Source: Paenibacillus alkaliterrae
Lineage (GTDB): Bacteria > Bacillota > Bacilli > Paenibacillales > Paenibacillaceae
Assembly: GCF_021532375.1 (NCBI RefSeq)
Contig: NZ_JAKGAP010000032.1
Span: forward strand, 17,419 to 81,418
Reading direction: 5' to 3'
Length of the DNA stretch: 64,000 nucleotides
Shown here: piece after piece, positions 43,642-52,918 of the stretch
Position numbering within the stretch: position 1 is the first letter of the stretch
How the letters are laid out: every line of letters begins with the position of its first letter
The notes under the pieces: generated by a model
Seen by the model: only the letters and a program-made list of their open reading frames with translations
Databases searched by the model: none
Told to the model about the DNA's origin: nothing
Translations under genes and position numbers: made by a program

Positions 43642-44646
43642 TCAGTTCGGGCTTGCTGCATTGCTCTTCTCGATAAAATCGTTAACCTGCTCTGCCGTCG
43701 GCATCGCGTCGGAGCAGCTGTGGCTCGACACGACGATCGCTGCCGCCGCGCTGCCGTATTCCATGCTTTTGGCAATCGGCCATTGCTGCATCAGCCCGTA
43801 CAGGAAGCCCGCCGCATAGGAATCGCCGGCTCCGAACGTCTTAACGACATTGGCCTTGAAGCTTTTGGCACGATGGCTGGAGCCGTCCTTGGCATAAGCA
43901 ATCGATCCCTCTTTGCCATGTTTGATAATGACGATCTGCGCGCTGTAATCGAACCATTTCGAGGCGGTTTTATTGTCGTCATGGCCCGGATTGTCCTCGA
44001 ACCTCTCCATCATGTCGAACTCCTCGCGCGTGCCGATGAGGATGTCGCATTTTTCAGCCGCCAGATTGTAGTACGCCGCCGTTTCCTCCTCAGAGGTCCA
44101 GGTGTAGGGACGGTAATCGAGATCGAAAGCGATGACGGCTCCGTGCCGTTTCGCATATTCCAGCGACTGGAACACCGCCTCGCGGGAAGGGCTTTGCGCA
44201 AGCGCCGTGCCGGAAATGAGCAGCAGCTTGGTACCTGCAACGATCTCCTCCTTCACCTCGCTTGCCTTCAGCAGCAGATCGGCGACATTGTCCCGGTACA
44301 TCAGAATGCTGCAATCAGACGGGCTCTTAATCTCGGTAAAAGCAAGCCCCGTCACCGCGCCTGTATCGTCGGTCACAACATTGCCGGTGTCGATGCCATT
44401 CTGCTCCAGATAGCGGACGATAAAACGGCCCATCTGGTCATCCGCCACTTTGCCGATAAAGCCAGTCTGCATACCTAGCCTCGCCATGCCGATGCATATA
44501 TTTGCCGGAGAGCCGCCGACGTATTTCGTAAAGGTAACCGTATCCTCCATCGGGCGGTTAATTTCATTTGCGTTCAAATCGATGCACAGGCGGCCAACCG
44601 CCACAAAATCAAGCGTCTTCTGGTCTGGAAATCGAATGCTGCTCAT
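43642..44646 (-). CDS. iolC: 5-dehydro-2-deoxygluconokinase
   Basis: 334 residues of the PfkB family. The start DFVAVGRLCIDLNANEINRP is typical of IolC, with the substrate motif KYVGGSPANICIGMARLGMQ and the C-terminal GAGDSYAAGFLYG carrying the catalytic Asp. It phosphorylates 5-dehydro-2-deoxy-D-gluconate. iolE stops 3 bp upstream. Confidence 0.96.
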   Translation of the reverse strand: MSSIRFPDQKTLDFVAVGRLCIDLNANEINRPMEDTVTFTKYVGGSPANICIGMARLGMQTGFIGKVADDQMGRFIVRYLEQNGIDTGNVVTDDTGAVTGLAFTEIKSPSDCSILMYRDNVADLLLKASEVKEEIVAGTKLLLISGTALAQSPSREAVFQSLEYAKRHGAVIAFDLDYRPYTWTSEEETAAYYNLAAEKCDILIGTREEFDMMERFEDNPGHDDNKTASKWFDYSAQIVIIKHGKEGSIAYAKDGSSHRAKSFKANVVKTFGAGDSYAAGFLYGLMQQWPIAKSMEYGSAAAAIVVSSHSCSDAMPTAEQVNDFIEKSNAASPN

Positions 44647-44649
44647 GCT

Positions 44650-45570
44650 CTACTCCTTTCTCAGCCCGGTCACAGGCACTAACGAATCGATATAGTTCAA
44701 TGCGCGAAGGGCGTATTCATAAGGAGGATGCAGAGCGGGATCCTGCTCGCCCTCCAGCATCGCCCAGCCGCTGTAGCCTTTGTCCTGCAGCTCTGTAATA
44801 ATAGGCTCAAAATCAAGGCAGCCGTCGCCCGGAACGGTAAACACGCCTTTGCGAATACAGGTGACAAAATCAGCTTGCACAGCGCGGGCCTCATCCAGCA
44901 CGGACTGGCGTACATCCTTCAGATGAATATAGGCAATCCGGTCAAAATGCTTGCGGAGAACCGCGAGCGGGTCTGCGCCGCCGTAATAGGCGTGGCCGCT
45001 ATCGTAAAGCAGGTGCACGAGCGACGGATCCGTCAGCGCCATCAGCCGGTCGATCTCCTCCGGCCGCTCCACGACCGTGCCGCCGTGATGGTGATACGTC
45101 AGCTTCATCCCGTATTCGGCGGCAATGCCGCCCGCAGCGTTCAACCCCTCGGCCAGCGACTGCCAGCCCTCTTCGTCCAGGCGGAGCACTTCCTTCTCGT
45201 TCGGCGTCCGCCGCGGGTCAAAGTGGAGGGAGCCTCCCACTTCCGCCGTGCTGATGACCTTGCTGCCCATGCTGCTCAAAAATGCGGCATGCTCCCTGTA
45301 GGAGGCCAGTTCCTGCTCGCGGTAAGCGGAATCGGAGAACAGCACCGATTTCCACTGCGAGACGAGCTGAATGCCGCGCGAGTCCAGCTCACGCTTTAGC
45401 AACGCCGTATCCTTGGGATATTTTCGGCCCATTTCCGTTCCCTTGAGTCCAAGCTTCTGCATATCGTCAAGAATCGTTTCGTACGTCGTGTCAGCCCCGT
45501 GCTCGCGCACGTCCTCCCCGACCCAATTGATCGGGTGGGCGCCAATTTGAAACGTTAATTGCTCCAGCAT
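44650..45570 (-). CDS. iolE: Inosose (2-keto-myo-inositol) dehydratase
   Basis: ATG 45570 after GGAGGAACGGAT gives 306 residues. The TIM-barrel features are FQIGAHPINWVGEDVREHGA, KGTEMGRKYPKD, KLTYHHHGGTVVERPEEIDR, LLYDSGHAYYGG and AYIHLKDVRQSV. The conserved Glu, His and Asp bind the metal. It dehydrates scyllo-inosose to the trione consumed by IolD, which is encoded just upstream. Confidence 0.96.
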   Translation of the reverse strand: MLEQLTFQIGAHPINWVGEDVREHGADTTYETILDDMQKLGLKGTEMGRKYPKDTALLKRELDSRGIQLVSQWKSVLFSDSAYREQELASYREHAAFLSSMGSKVISTAEVGGSLHFDPRRTPNEKEVLRLDEEGWQSLAEGLNAAGGIAAEYGMKLTYHHHGGTVVERPEEIDRLMALTDPSLVHLLYDSGHAYYGGADPLAVLRKHFDRIAYIHLKDVRQSVLDEARAVQADFVTCIRKGVFTVPGDGCLDFEPIITELQDKGYSGWAMLEGEQDPALHPPYEYALRALNYIDSLVPVTGLRKE

Positions 45571-45599
45571 ATCCGTTCCTCCTTTTGGGTTCGCTGCGT

Positions 45600-47465
45600 T
45601 TAAAGCTCTCTTGCCTTGCTGATTTGCTCCGCCATCTCCCGGTGGGAGTCGGTCACTTTGCCGCTCACAGACACTTCCGGAACGCCGACGCGCCACCAGG
45701 ATTCATAGCCGGACGTATTCGTGCCCGGCAGCACTTTAATTTCGATTAGCGTCGTAACCGTTTCCTCGCGGGCTTGCAGCAGCGCGGCACGCAGCTCCTC
45801 AGCCGTGTTCGCCTTATAAGCCTTCGCCCCCATGCTCTGCGCATGGGCGGCGAAGTCCATCTGCATGTAGTCTCCGGCAAGCCGTCCGCTTTCGGAGTCG
45901 CGGTAGCGGAATTCGTTGCCGAAGCCGTCGCTGCCGTGACCGCGCTGCAGGTTATGAATGCATTGGAAGCCGTGGTTGTCGAACAGCAGCACCGTCATTT
46001 TTTTCCTTTCCTGAAGGCTGGTTACCAGCTCGGAATGAAGCATGAGATAGCTGCCGTCGCCGACGATCGCATAGACGTCGCGGTCCGGCTCAGCCAATGC
46101 CGCGCCGAACGCTCCGCTTATTTCGTAGCCCATACATGAGAAGCCGTATTCCATATGGTAAGTGCGCGGTTCGGTGGAGCGCCACAGCCGGTGAAGATCT
46201 CCGGGCAGGCTGCCTGCGGCGCAGACGATAACATCCGACGGCAGAAGCGTCTCGTTGACGACGCCAAGCGCGCGCGTCTGCGTCAGCCCTTCATCCGACT
46301 CCAGCGCGTACAGCCGGTCGACTTCGCTGTCCCAGTCTGCCTTTAGCTCCGCTAGCTCGGTTTTGCCGTAGCCGCTCCGGTAATTCGCTGCTGCCAGCGC
46401 TTGATGCAGCGCCGTCAAGCCTTCCCGGGCATCGGCGGTCAACTGCAAGCCGTTCAGCTTCGCCGAATCAAAGCCGCTGACGTTCAAGTTGACGAACTTT
46501 ACGTCTTCGCGGCCGAAGGCGGATTTCGACGCGGTCGTGAAATCCGAATACCTTGTGCCGATGCCGATAATAACATCAGCCTCCTGCGCGAGGCGGTTGG
46601 CCGCTAACGAGCCGGTTACGCCTATGGCGCCCATGTTCTGCGGATGGTTCCACGGCAGGATGCTTTTGCCGGCCTGCGTCTCCGCTACCGGAATGCCGAA
46701 CGCTTCCGCGAACGCGGCCAGCTCCTTCGATGCGTCCGCATAATGCGTGCCTCCGCCCGCTACGATCAAAGGCCTGCTCTTCCCGGCGATAAGCGCCGCT
46801 GCGCGCTGAACCGCGTCACCTGATGCAGGTCGCCTGTCGATGATATGCACCCGCTTCTCGAAGAACGACGCCGGATAGTCATACGCCTCCGCCTGCACGT
46901 CCTGCGGCAGCGCGAGCGTTACCGCTCCTGTCTCCGCCGGATCGGTCAGCACCCGCATCGCCTGAAACGCGGCGCTTATCAGCTGCTCGGGCCGGACGAT
47001 CCGGTCGAAATAGCGGCTGACCGGACGGAAAGCATCGACTGCTGATACGGTGTAATCTGCAGGCACCTCGAGCTGCTGCAGCACGGGATCGGGCTGCCTG
47101 CAAGCAAAATTGTCGCCTGGCAGCAGCAGCACCGGAATCCGGTTCACGGTTGCCGTTGCTGCAGCGGTCACCATGTTCAGCGCTCCCGGACCAATGGATG
47201 ACGTGCACGCATAAATCTGCTTGCGTCCGTGCTGCTTCGCGAAAGCCGCCGCAGCATGCACCATTCCCTGCTCGTTTTTGCCCTGAATGAATGTTAGGCT
47301 GCCCGCACTCCTCTCAAGCGCCTCGCCCAGCCCCGTTACGTTCCCGTGGCCAAAAATGCCCATGATTCCTTTTACAAACTTCGTCTCCATACCGTCTACA
47401 GACACATATTGCTGGTCCAAAAACCTCAGCAGCGCCTGCGCCATCGTTAATCGAATCGTGTTCAT
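45600..47465 (-). CDS. iolD: 3D-(3,5/4)-trihydroxycyclohexane-1,2-dione hydrolase
   Basis: ATG 47465 after GGAAGGGG gives 621 residues. This is a thiamine-diphosphate enzyme: the N-terminal [20 protein letters not shown] and catalytic Glu region precede a middle domain. The ThDP/Mg motif is [20 protein letters not shown] followed by NHGFQC. It opens the trione ring to 5-deoxy-glucuronate. It is the first gene of the iolD-E-C-A-G-B operon. Confidence 0.96.
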   Translation of the reverse strand: MNTIRLTMAQALLRFLDQQYVSVDGMETKFVKGIMGIFGHGNVTGLGEALERSAGSLTFIQGKNEQGMVHAAAAFAKQHGRKQIYACTSSIGPGALNMVTAAATATVNRIPVLLLPGDNFACRQPDPVLQQLEVPADYTVSAVDAFRPVSRYFDRIVRPEQLISAAFQAMRVLTDPAETGAVTLALPQDVQAEAYDYPASFFEKRVHIIDRRPASGDAVQRAAALIAGKSRPLIVAGGGTHYADASKELAAFAEAFGIPVAETQAGKSILPWNHPQNMGAIGVTGSLAANRLAQEADVIIGIGTRYSDFTTASKSAFGREDVKFVNLNVSGFDSAKLNGLQLTADAREGLTALHQALAAANYRSGYGKTELAELKADWDSEVDRLYALESDEGLTQTRALGVVNETLLPSDVIVCAAGSLPGDLHRLWRSTEPRTYHMEYGFSCMGYEISGAFGAALAEPDRDVYAIVGDGSYLMLHSELVTSLQERKKMTVLLFDNHGFQCIHNLQRGHGSDGFGNEFRYRDSESGRLAGDYMQMDFAAHAQSMGAKAYKANTAEELRAALLQAREETVTTLIEIKVLPGTNTSGYESWWRVGVPEVSVSGKVTDSHREMAEQISKAREL

Positions 47466-47572
47466 TCGCATCCCCTTCCGATTTGTGTCCATGTTTGCCG
47501 CGCCGGCATTCGTCCCCGAGCCCAAATCGGCATGCTGGCAGGAAAGCTGGCGCGCTGTCAAGCTGCAGGCAG

Positions 47573-47608
47573 CTAAGTTAAGCGCTTAACTTAGTAGGAA
47601 AAATTATA
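47573..47608 (-). promoter_or_regulatory. iol promoter with a 22-bp perfect palindrome
   Basis: A perfect 22-bp palindrome (47573-47594, core TTAAGCGCTTAA) lies just downstream of a TATAAT (minus strand, 47603-47608) and so would cover the transcription start. The centre is of LacI/CcpA type. The -35 is not clear. Best candidate regulators are the LacI protein at 39071 or CcpA. Confidence 0.7.
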
Positions 47609-47642
47609 CAGCCGGTAAACTGTATGCCTTACACTTCAGGCG

Positions 47643-47889
47643 CCATATGTTGGATTTATCCAGTAACTATGCTCACCAATGCCGCTTTCAGCGCGCTATG
47701 TTGGATTTATACAGTAACTTTGCTCTCCAGTGCCACTTTCAGCGCGCTATATTGGACTATACGTTAACTTTACTCCCCGGTACCGCGCCCTATGTTGGAT
47801 TTATCCAGTAACTTTGCTCCGCGGTACCGCTTTTAGCGCGCTATGTTGGATTTATACAGTAAATTTGCTCCCCAGTGCCAATCAGCGCC
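47643..47889. repeat. Five tandem copies of a 51-bp repeat
   Basis: Units begin at about 47643, 47696, 47747 (shortened), 47789 and 47841, with the form CTATGTTGGATTTATCCAG...CTTTCAGCGCG. They fill most of the gap between the GH105-type gene and iolD. The core ATCCAGTAACTTTG is shared with the 16.3 kb array. Confidence 0.85.
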
Positions 47890-47898
47890 TTGTCCGGT

Positions 47899-50178
47899 TT
47901 AGTTCGCGTCACTATGTTCCGCCCGCTCTTCAGCGCCTTGCTCGTCGCGGGCTGCCGCCGATTTCATCCGTCTGATCTCTACCCCCGCCAGCATCATGAT
48001 GCCGATGCCGTGGTTGTCGTTCACGACGGTCCGCAGGTCGTACATATAGTAATCGGGTGCAAAGGAATAGCGCGAACCGCTGCATACCCCGTGCACATTG
48101 CCTTGGCGATCGATCGCCCCGCCGGTCAGGCCCTTCCATGCTTTAAGCGCGGCAGCCGCATAGCCATCCTCACCCTTCAGCCAGCCAAAGCGCACTCCCC
48201 TCGCGAAGGCATAAGCAAACATCGCAGTACAGGACGCTTCCTCGTACGCATCCGGCTGGTTAAGCACCTGGCGCCATAATCCCGAATCCGCCTGCAGCGC
48301 AGCGACACCCGCACACAGCTCCCGGAACATAGAAAGCAGCGCTTCCCAGTCCTGATGATCGTCAGGCAGCTTCTCCAGCAGCTCGGACAACGAGAACAGG
48401 CACCAGCCGTTGCCGCGTCCCCACGGCACGCGCGTCGCCTTGCCGTATTTGAAGTCAAACACATGCGACATGACACCTTCCTGCTCCATAAACAAGTAGC
48501 GCTTATAATGCAAAAACTGTCTCCCCGCTTCATCCAGCGCTTCCCGATTGCCTGTCGCTGCGGCATACCGGATCAGAAACGGAGCGCTCATGTACAAATC
48601 GTCCGCCCACATCGTGTCGGCAGCATAATCACCCGGGCACAGCCGGTAGAATGCCCCGTCTTCCCGTCGCTCCAGCCTGCAGAGCATAAAATCGGCAATG
48701 ACGTCCGCAATGCGGAGAAAATGGTCATCCCCCGTTTGTAAGTAAGCTTCCAGCATGGCGGAACCGAACGAGCCGCAATTGTCGAGCATCTTGATCAGGA
48801 CGAGCTGGTGGTTGACGGAAGGAAAGCCGTATTGGTCACGGTCCCACAACGAATACTCATACATGTCCGTACAGCTGCGGATGTGGCCCAGTGCGTAATC
48901 CTCCAAATCCTTCCGGTCAAGCTCGCGGGCGGTTCGCAGCAGCCCATACATCGTAACGCCGAGCGGATAATCCCAGCGCCCGTAATTCGTAGCGCTGCCC
49001 GTTGTCCATTTGTTGCTCAGCATGGCGTTCTCATAATAGGGCCTTAACGCCGACTGGGGAGCATCAACCATCCAATACGTATGTCCTGCAGCACGGCCCT
49101 CCGAATCGACGGCAGCATAGAGCGCATCCATCGTGCAAACCGCCGCTGGGTCAGTCTCAACTGCCGGATCAAGCGGTCCCGCGTACAGCCATGCTCCTTC
49201 GCCCCCATGAACGGCCGCCGGCAATTCGAGCGGCAGCAGCCGTCCTCCGGAATAGACGTTTACTTCAAAACCCCAGCCGCCGGAACCGCCTATGCTGCGA
49301 ACGAGCAGCTGGCGGGAGCCGGAGCCCGCGGGCACTTCCGTCCGGTAGGAGCCGGCAGCTTCAAGCTCGGCCACCTTCCTGCCGTCGAGCCAAATAACGG
49401 TCGGCCCCAAGACGCTGCCTTCCAGCATGAGCGTGTCCGCCCCTGCCGGCACACTCAAACCGCTCCAGCCGTAAGCCGCGGCTGGCTGAACAGGACGGCC
49501 GAACAGCCGCTCGCAGTTCGGCAGCTTCAACTCCTCCTCCTTCCACTTTACCCGCGGAAGCCACGTTATGCCGGTTTCTTCTTCTGCCTGTTTGAAGTCG
49601 GGAAAACCTCTTTCTCCATCGAACAGCTGGCTTTTCATTGGTCCAGTGAACACCCAGCCCGCGCTTCCCTCCCTTCCGGCAAATGGAGCCAGCACCTGCA
49701 TAATGCGGACCTTCGCCTCATCCGCGCCGAAGCGGCAGCCAAAGCCCGCTTCCGTCTTGCGAGCTTCTACCAAAACAGCGTTCCAGCCCTTGCGCAGCAA
49801 AAGCGGAATAACGGCTCGCGCGCCAGGTTTCATCTCGTCTACCGCATTCGACCGGTACAGCTGTTCTTCGTTGACATACAGACGTACCGGACCTAGCGGC
49901 TCCATGATGCCGTCAATCGAGCGCTCGTCGTCGCTCCACACGAGACCGTAAACATAAGCATAATCCCCGTCAGCCGCTTCCGGCAGCTTGGCGGATAAAT
50001 CCATATCGTATTGCCCTTCCCGGGTTTGCAGCACACCCGATTTGGCGAAAGCCCGAAGCGCAAAAGGCACGGGAGGATTCGCGCCTGCATACCGGCCGGA
50101 CAGTACCTCCAGTATGCGGCGCTCGTCATCGCCAAACCAATAATGCGCGCTTTCGCGCGGCTCCATGTATGCGGTCAT
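47899..50178 (-). CDS. GH88/GH105-type unsaturated glycuronyl hydrolase with N-terminal domains
   Basis: 759 residues, about twice a single-domain GH105, no signal peptide. The first 360 residues are beta-rich and look like non-catalytic or sugar-binding domains (GPVRLYVNEEQLYRS; WSGLSVPAGADTLMLEGSVL). The (alpha/alpha)6 domain at about 375-735 has the family motifs MWADDLYMSAPFLIRYA (catalytic Asp), VPWGRGNGWCLFSLSE and AYEEASCTAMFAYAFARGVR. These enzymes remove unsaturated uronic acid from lyase products of pectin or related glycans. It ends the operon that starts with the importer at 55537. Confidence 0.88.
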   Translation of the reverse strand: MTAYMEPRESAHYWFGDDERRILEVLSGRYAGANPPVPFALRAFAKSGVLQTREGQYDMDLSAKLPEAADGDYAYVYGLVWSDDERSIDGIMEPLGPVRLYVNEEQLYRSNAVDEMKPGARAVIPLLLRKGWNAVLVEARKTEAGFGCRFGADEAKVRIMQVLAPFAGREGSAGWVFTGPMKSQLFDGERGFPDFKQAEEETGITWLPRVKWKEEELKLPNCERLFGRPVQPAAAYGWSGLSVPAGADTLMLEGSVLGPTVIWLDGRKVAELEAAGSYRTEVPAGSGSRQLLVRSIGGSGGWGFEVNVYSGGRLLPLELPAAVHGGEGAWLYAGPLDPAVETDPAAVCTMDALYAAVDSEGRAAGHTYWMVDAPQSALRPYYENAMLSNKWTTGSATNYGRWDYPLGVTMYGLLRTARELDRKDLEDYALGHIRSCTDMYEYSLWDRDQYGFPSVNHQLVLIKMLDNCGSFGSAMLEAYLQTGDDHFLRIADVIADFMLCRLERREDGAFYRLCPGDYAADTMWADDLYMSAPFLIRYAAATGNREALDEAGRQFLHYKRYLFMEQEGVMSHVFDFKYGKATRVPWGRGNGWCLFSLSELLEKLPDDHQDWEALLSMFRELCAGVAALQADSGLWRQVLNQPDAYEEASCTAMFAYAFARGVRFGWLKGEDGYAAAALKAWKGLTGGAIDRQGNVHGVCSGSRYSFAPDYYMYDLRTVVNDNHGIGIMMLAGVEIRRMKSAAARDEQGAEERAEHSDAN

Positions 50179-50182
50179 CGAA

Positions 50183-51952
50183 TCATCTCCCCTGTTCGCT
50201 TTCCTTCCAATCTTGACGCGACAATCTGATATCGAACGTTTTGTCGTACGGCGTCATCAGATTCACAATCAGCGTCTGGCAATCTGCAGGATAGCTTGTA
50301 TTGTTAAGTGTCTTCGCACGGTGCTCGTGAGCTCCGCCGCCGATTTCGATCCAATCATTCCCCGCGGAGAAGCGGGCTGTCCCTTTTTCCCAGAAGAAGG
50401 TTCCAGCGGCAGCCGGCTCAATCCCTTCGCCCGATAAGGCGCCTTCCTTGCTGAACACAAAAGAAATTTGCGTCATTAATATTTCCGGTTCCTCACAGTG
50501 AACGCGAACGCTCCAGCCCTGTTCATTTTCCGTTAATACAACCTCGATTTGATGCTGCTGCTCGTGGGTAAGCTCCCGCAGATGGTGGGGCAGCAAATAC
50601 CAGGGACTGACCGGTCCGCCGGCGGTTTCCGGCAAATGCCGCTTTGCAACGGGGCCGTAGTACCCTTTTCTCTCTGTTGCTGTCAACCGGTAACCGTACT
50701 CCAGCTCCTCCATCTGCTTGAGCTTCACGAAGCCGGGCTCGAAGGAGCTCGCGATTTGCACGGCGAGCAAACGAGCCGAGCCATGCCGCAACGCAAAAAA
50801 GGAACTCGTCTCGGTAATGACGGTCGCGCTTGTCGCCCCGTTCCGATGCCTGGCCACCGGAGCGCCAAAATCGGGATGAAGCCTGCTGTGGTAAATACGG
50901 CCTCCATGTCCGGCCGCCTCCATCCCGCTCAGATAACGTTCGCGCGGAAAACCGCCGTTAACGACAACGCGGTAGGAGTCCGGCAGCGCACCAGACTGAA
51001 CCGGCTGCTCACGCAGCTCCGGATAACGCAATAAGCCGATCAGTCCGTTATTAGGCAGGCCGCCCGGATGAGTAATTGCATCTCCCGCGAGCTTGGCCAT
51101 CGCTGCAAACAGCGGATCGTTATCGCGGTTCCCCATCAGCTTGGCAATGAGAAAGTAGTTGCTCATATCGGTTTTGCTGCCGAAATCCTGACGCCCGGAA
51201 TAATCCGTCACTACTTCGCCGTCCGGATGAATCATATAAGCCATCATTCGCAAATTCCGGCGCACCGGCTCAAGCAGTTCAGGACGGTCGAACAGCTCCG
51301 CGGTAAAGTATAAAACGATATCGCTGACAGCGTTATAAATACCGTTGCTACGCTCTGTCCACTCGCCATCTTCCGTGCAATCCATTCCTTCCGCGAGCCA
51401 CTGCTCAGCCCGTTCCTTCAGCTCAGGCCGTCCCGTCAGCTTATACATAAACCCAAGCGCCGCCGTAATTACCCAGCGATGATTCGGGGTATGGCAGCCG
51501 CCAGTCAGCAGCGCAGGGATCGTCCGTTCCAGAAACGTCCGGATGTCCGCCGCAGCGCCCTTCAACGGCTCCCACTCATGAGCCGCCAGCAGCTCATACA
51601 CTTGTGCCAGCCCGCCCGCGACAAACGCCGTATCAGGCGGAGAGTGCATATTCGTCCAAGGCGGCGAAATCGTGCCGTCGGCATGCTGGAACCGCAGCAT
51701 GTACTGTGCACTCAGCTCCAAAGCGTGCAGCAGCTCCTCATCGTGATAATACGTTGAATCTGCATTTATGAGAGCGGATGCCCACAATGCCATCATCATC
51801 GGCGTACCGCCATGGTGGCTCGGCCACGCGATGCCGTTCACGGGATCGGTCACCCCTCCGTAAAAACGGCTTTCACTGTCCAGCACTTGATTTTCCATGC
51901 CGACTTTTACCCATTGGTCGTTTATGGAGACCAGCTTTTCGTATATGCCCAT
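50183..51952 (-). CDS. Uncharacterised (alpha/alpha)-toroid-like protein
   Basis: I take ATG 51952 (589 residues); a GTG at 51964 is also possible. The first 330 residues are helical with a repeating pattern (ALELSAQYMLRFQHADGTIS; TPNHRWVITAALGFMYKLTG; YIHPDGEVVTDYSGRQDFGS-like blocks), suggesting an (alpha/alpha)6 fold. A beta-rich C-terminal half follows (HRNGATSATVITETSSFFAL). This order resembles heparinase II/III-type lyases, but I see no decisive motif. It lies between a permease and the GH105-type gene, so it probably acts on the same uronate-containing glycan. Confidence 0.65.
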   Translation of the reverse strand: MGIYEKLVSINDQWVKVGMENQVLDSESRFYGGVTDPVNGIAWPSHHGGTPMMMALWASALINADSTYYHDEELLHALELSAQYMLRFQHADGTISPPWTNMHSPPDTAFVAGGLAQVYELLAAHEWEPLKGAAADIRTFLERTIPALLTGGCHTPNHRWVITAALGFMYKLTGRPELKERAEQWLAEGMDCTEDGEWTERSNGIYNAVSDIVLYFTAELFDRPELLEPVRRNLRMMAYMIHPDGEVVTDYSGRQDFGSKTDMSNYFLIAKLMGNRDNDPLFAAMAKLAGDAITHPGGLPNNGLIGLLRYPELREQPVQSGALPDSYRVVVNGGFPRERYLSGMEAAGHGGRIYHSRLHPDFGAPVARHRNGATSATVITETSSFFALRHGSARLLAVQIASSFEPGFVKLKQMEELEYGYRLTATERKGYYGPVAKRHLPETAGGPVSPWYLLPHHLRELTHEQQHQIEVVLTENEQGWSVRVHCEEPEILMTQISFVFSKEGALSGEGIEPAAAGTFFWEKGTARFSAGNDWIEIGGGAHEHRAKTLNNTSYPADCQTLIVNLMTPYDKTFDIRLSRQDWKESEQGR

Positions 51953-51988
51953 TCTGCTTCCCACACTTTCTCCAGATTTCCTCTTCCG

Positions 51989-52861
51989 CTATCCCTTCAC
52001 CGCACCGAGCATCACGCCGCTGACGAAGTAACGCTGCAGCCATGGGTAGACGATCAGTATCGGCACGGTAGCGAATATGACGCTGGCCGCCTTCAGGCTT
52101 TCCGGCACGACGGTCGCCATCTGCGCCCCTTCCATCTGCAGAAGGTCCGTGATCATATTGTTTTGGATGAGCTGATAAAGCTTCAGCTGCAGCGGATAAA
52201 GCTCTGGACTGTTAATGTACATCAGCGTGTCCGTAAATCCGTTCCAGCGACCAACTGCGTAAAACAGGCTGAGCGTCGTAATAACCGGAAGCGATAAGGG
52301 CAGCATAATGCTGAGCAACGTCCGAAAATGACTGCTGCCGTCAATTTCAGCGGATTCCTCCAGGCTTTCGGGGATATTATTGAAGAACGTAATTAAGATA
52401 ATTAAGTAAAAAGGGTTGATTAGTCCCGGCAGCACGAGCGCCCAGATCGAATCGAGCAGGTTCAGGTTGCGGACCAAAATATATTCCGGAATAATGCCGC
52501 CGCTGAAAAACATCGTAATGACGACGATAAACATGATTCCTTTGCGGCCCTTTAGCTTTTTTTTGGACAAAGGATATCCGATCGCAATCGTCATCAGCAT
52601 GCACAGCACCGTAAACAAGCCGGTAAGCAGCACTGTAAATCCGAGCGAACGAATCATCGATGCGTCGGTAAATACTTTGGTGTAGGCTTCAACATTAAAA
52701 TCGACCGGAAGCAGGCTCACTTTCCCGGATAAGATCGGTCCTGCCGAACTAAAGGAAATCGCCGCTATATGAAGAAATGGAGCAAGACATATCAACGTGC
52801 AAACGAGTAAAACAATAAAATTGGCGGTATCGAACACGCGGTTGGCGGTTTGCTCTCTCAT
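51989..52861 (-). CDS. LplC/YtcP-type ABC transporter permease
   Basis: ATG 52861 after AAAGGAGCGGACGCT gives 290 residues and six helices. The EAA loop is EESAEIDGSSHFRTLLSIML near residue 180, and the end YFVSGVMLGAVKG is typical of LplC. It is the partner of the LplB-like permease upstream. Confidence 0.92.
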   Translation of the reverse strand: MREQTANRVFDTANFIVLLVCTLICLAPFLHIAAISFSSAGPILSGKVSLLPVDFNVEAYTKVFTDASMIRSLGFTVLLTGLFTVLCMLMTIAIGYPLSKKKLKGRKGIMFIVVITMFFSGGIIPEYILVRNLNLLDSIWALVLPGLINPFYLIILITFFNNIPESLEESAEIDGSSHFRTLLSIMLPLSLPVITTLSLFYAVGRWNGFTDTLMYINSPELYPLQLKLYQLIQNNMITDLLQMEGAQMATVVPESLKAASVIFATVPILIVYPWLQRYFVSGVMLGAVKG

Positions 52862-52918
52862 AGCGTCCGCTCCTTTCAAATAATCAAAATCAGGTTGAAT
52901 ATAGGCTTGACGTCACTC

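Noticed and set aside
43609..44478. 289-codon plus-strand frame
   Set aside because: Antisense to iolC; composition typical of a shadow frame.
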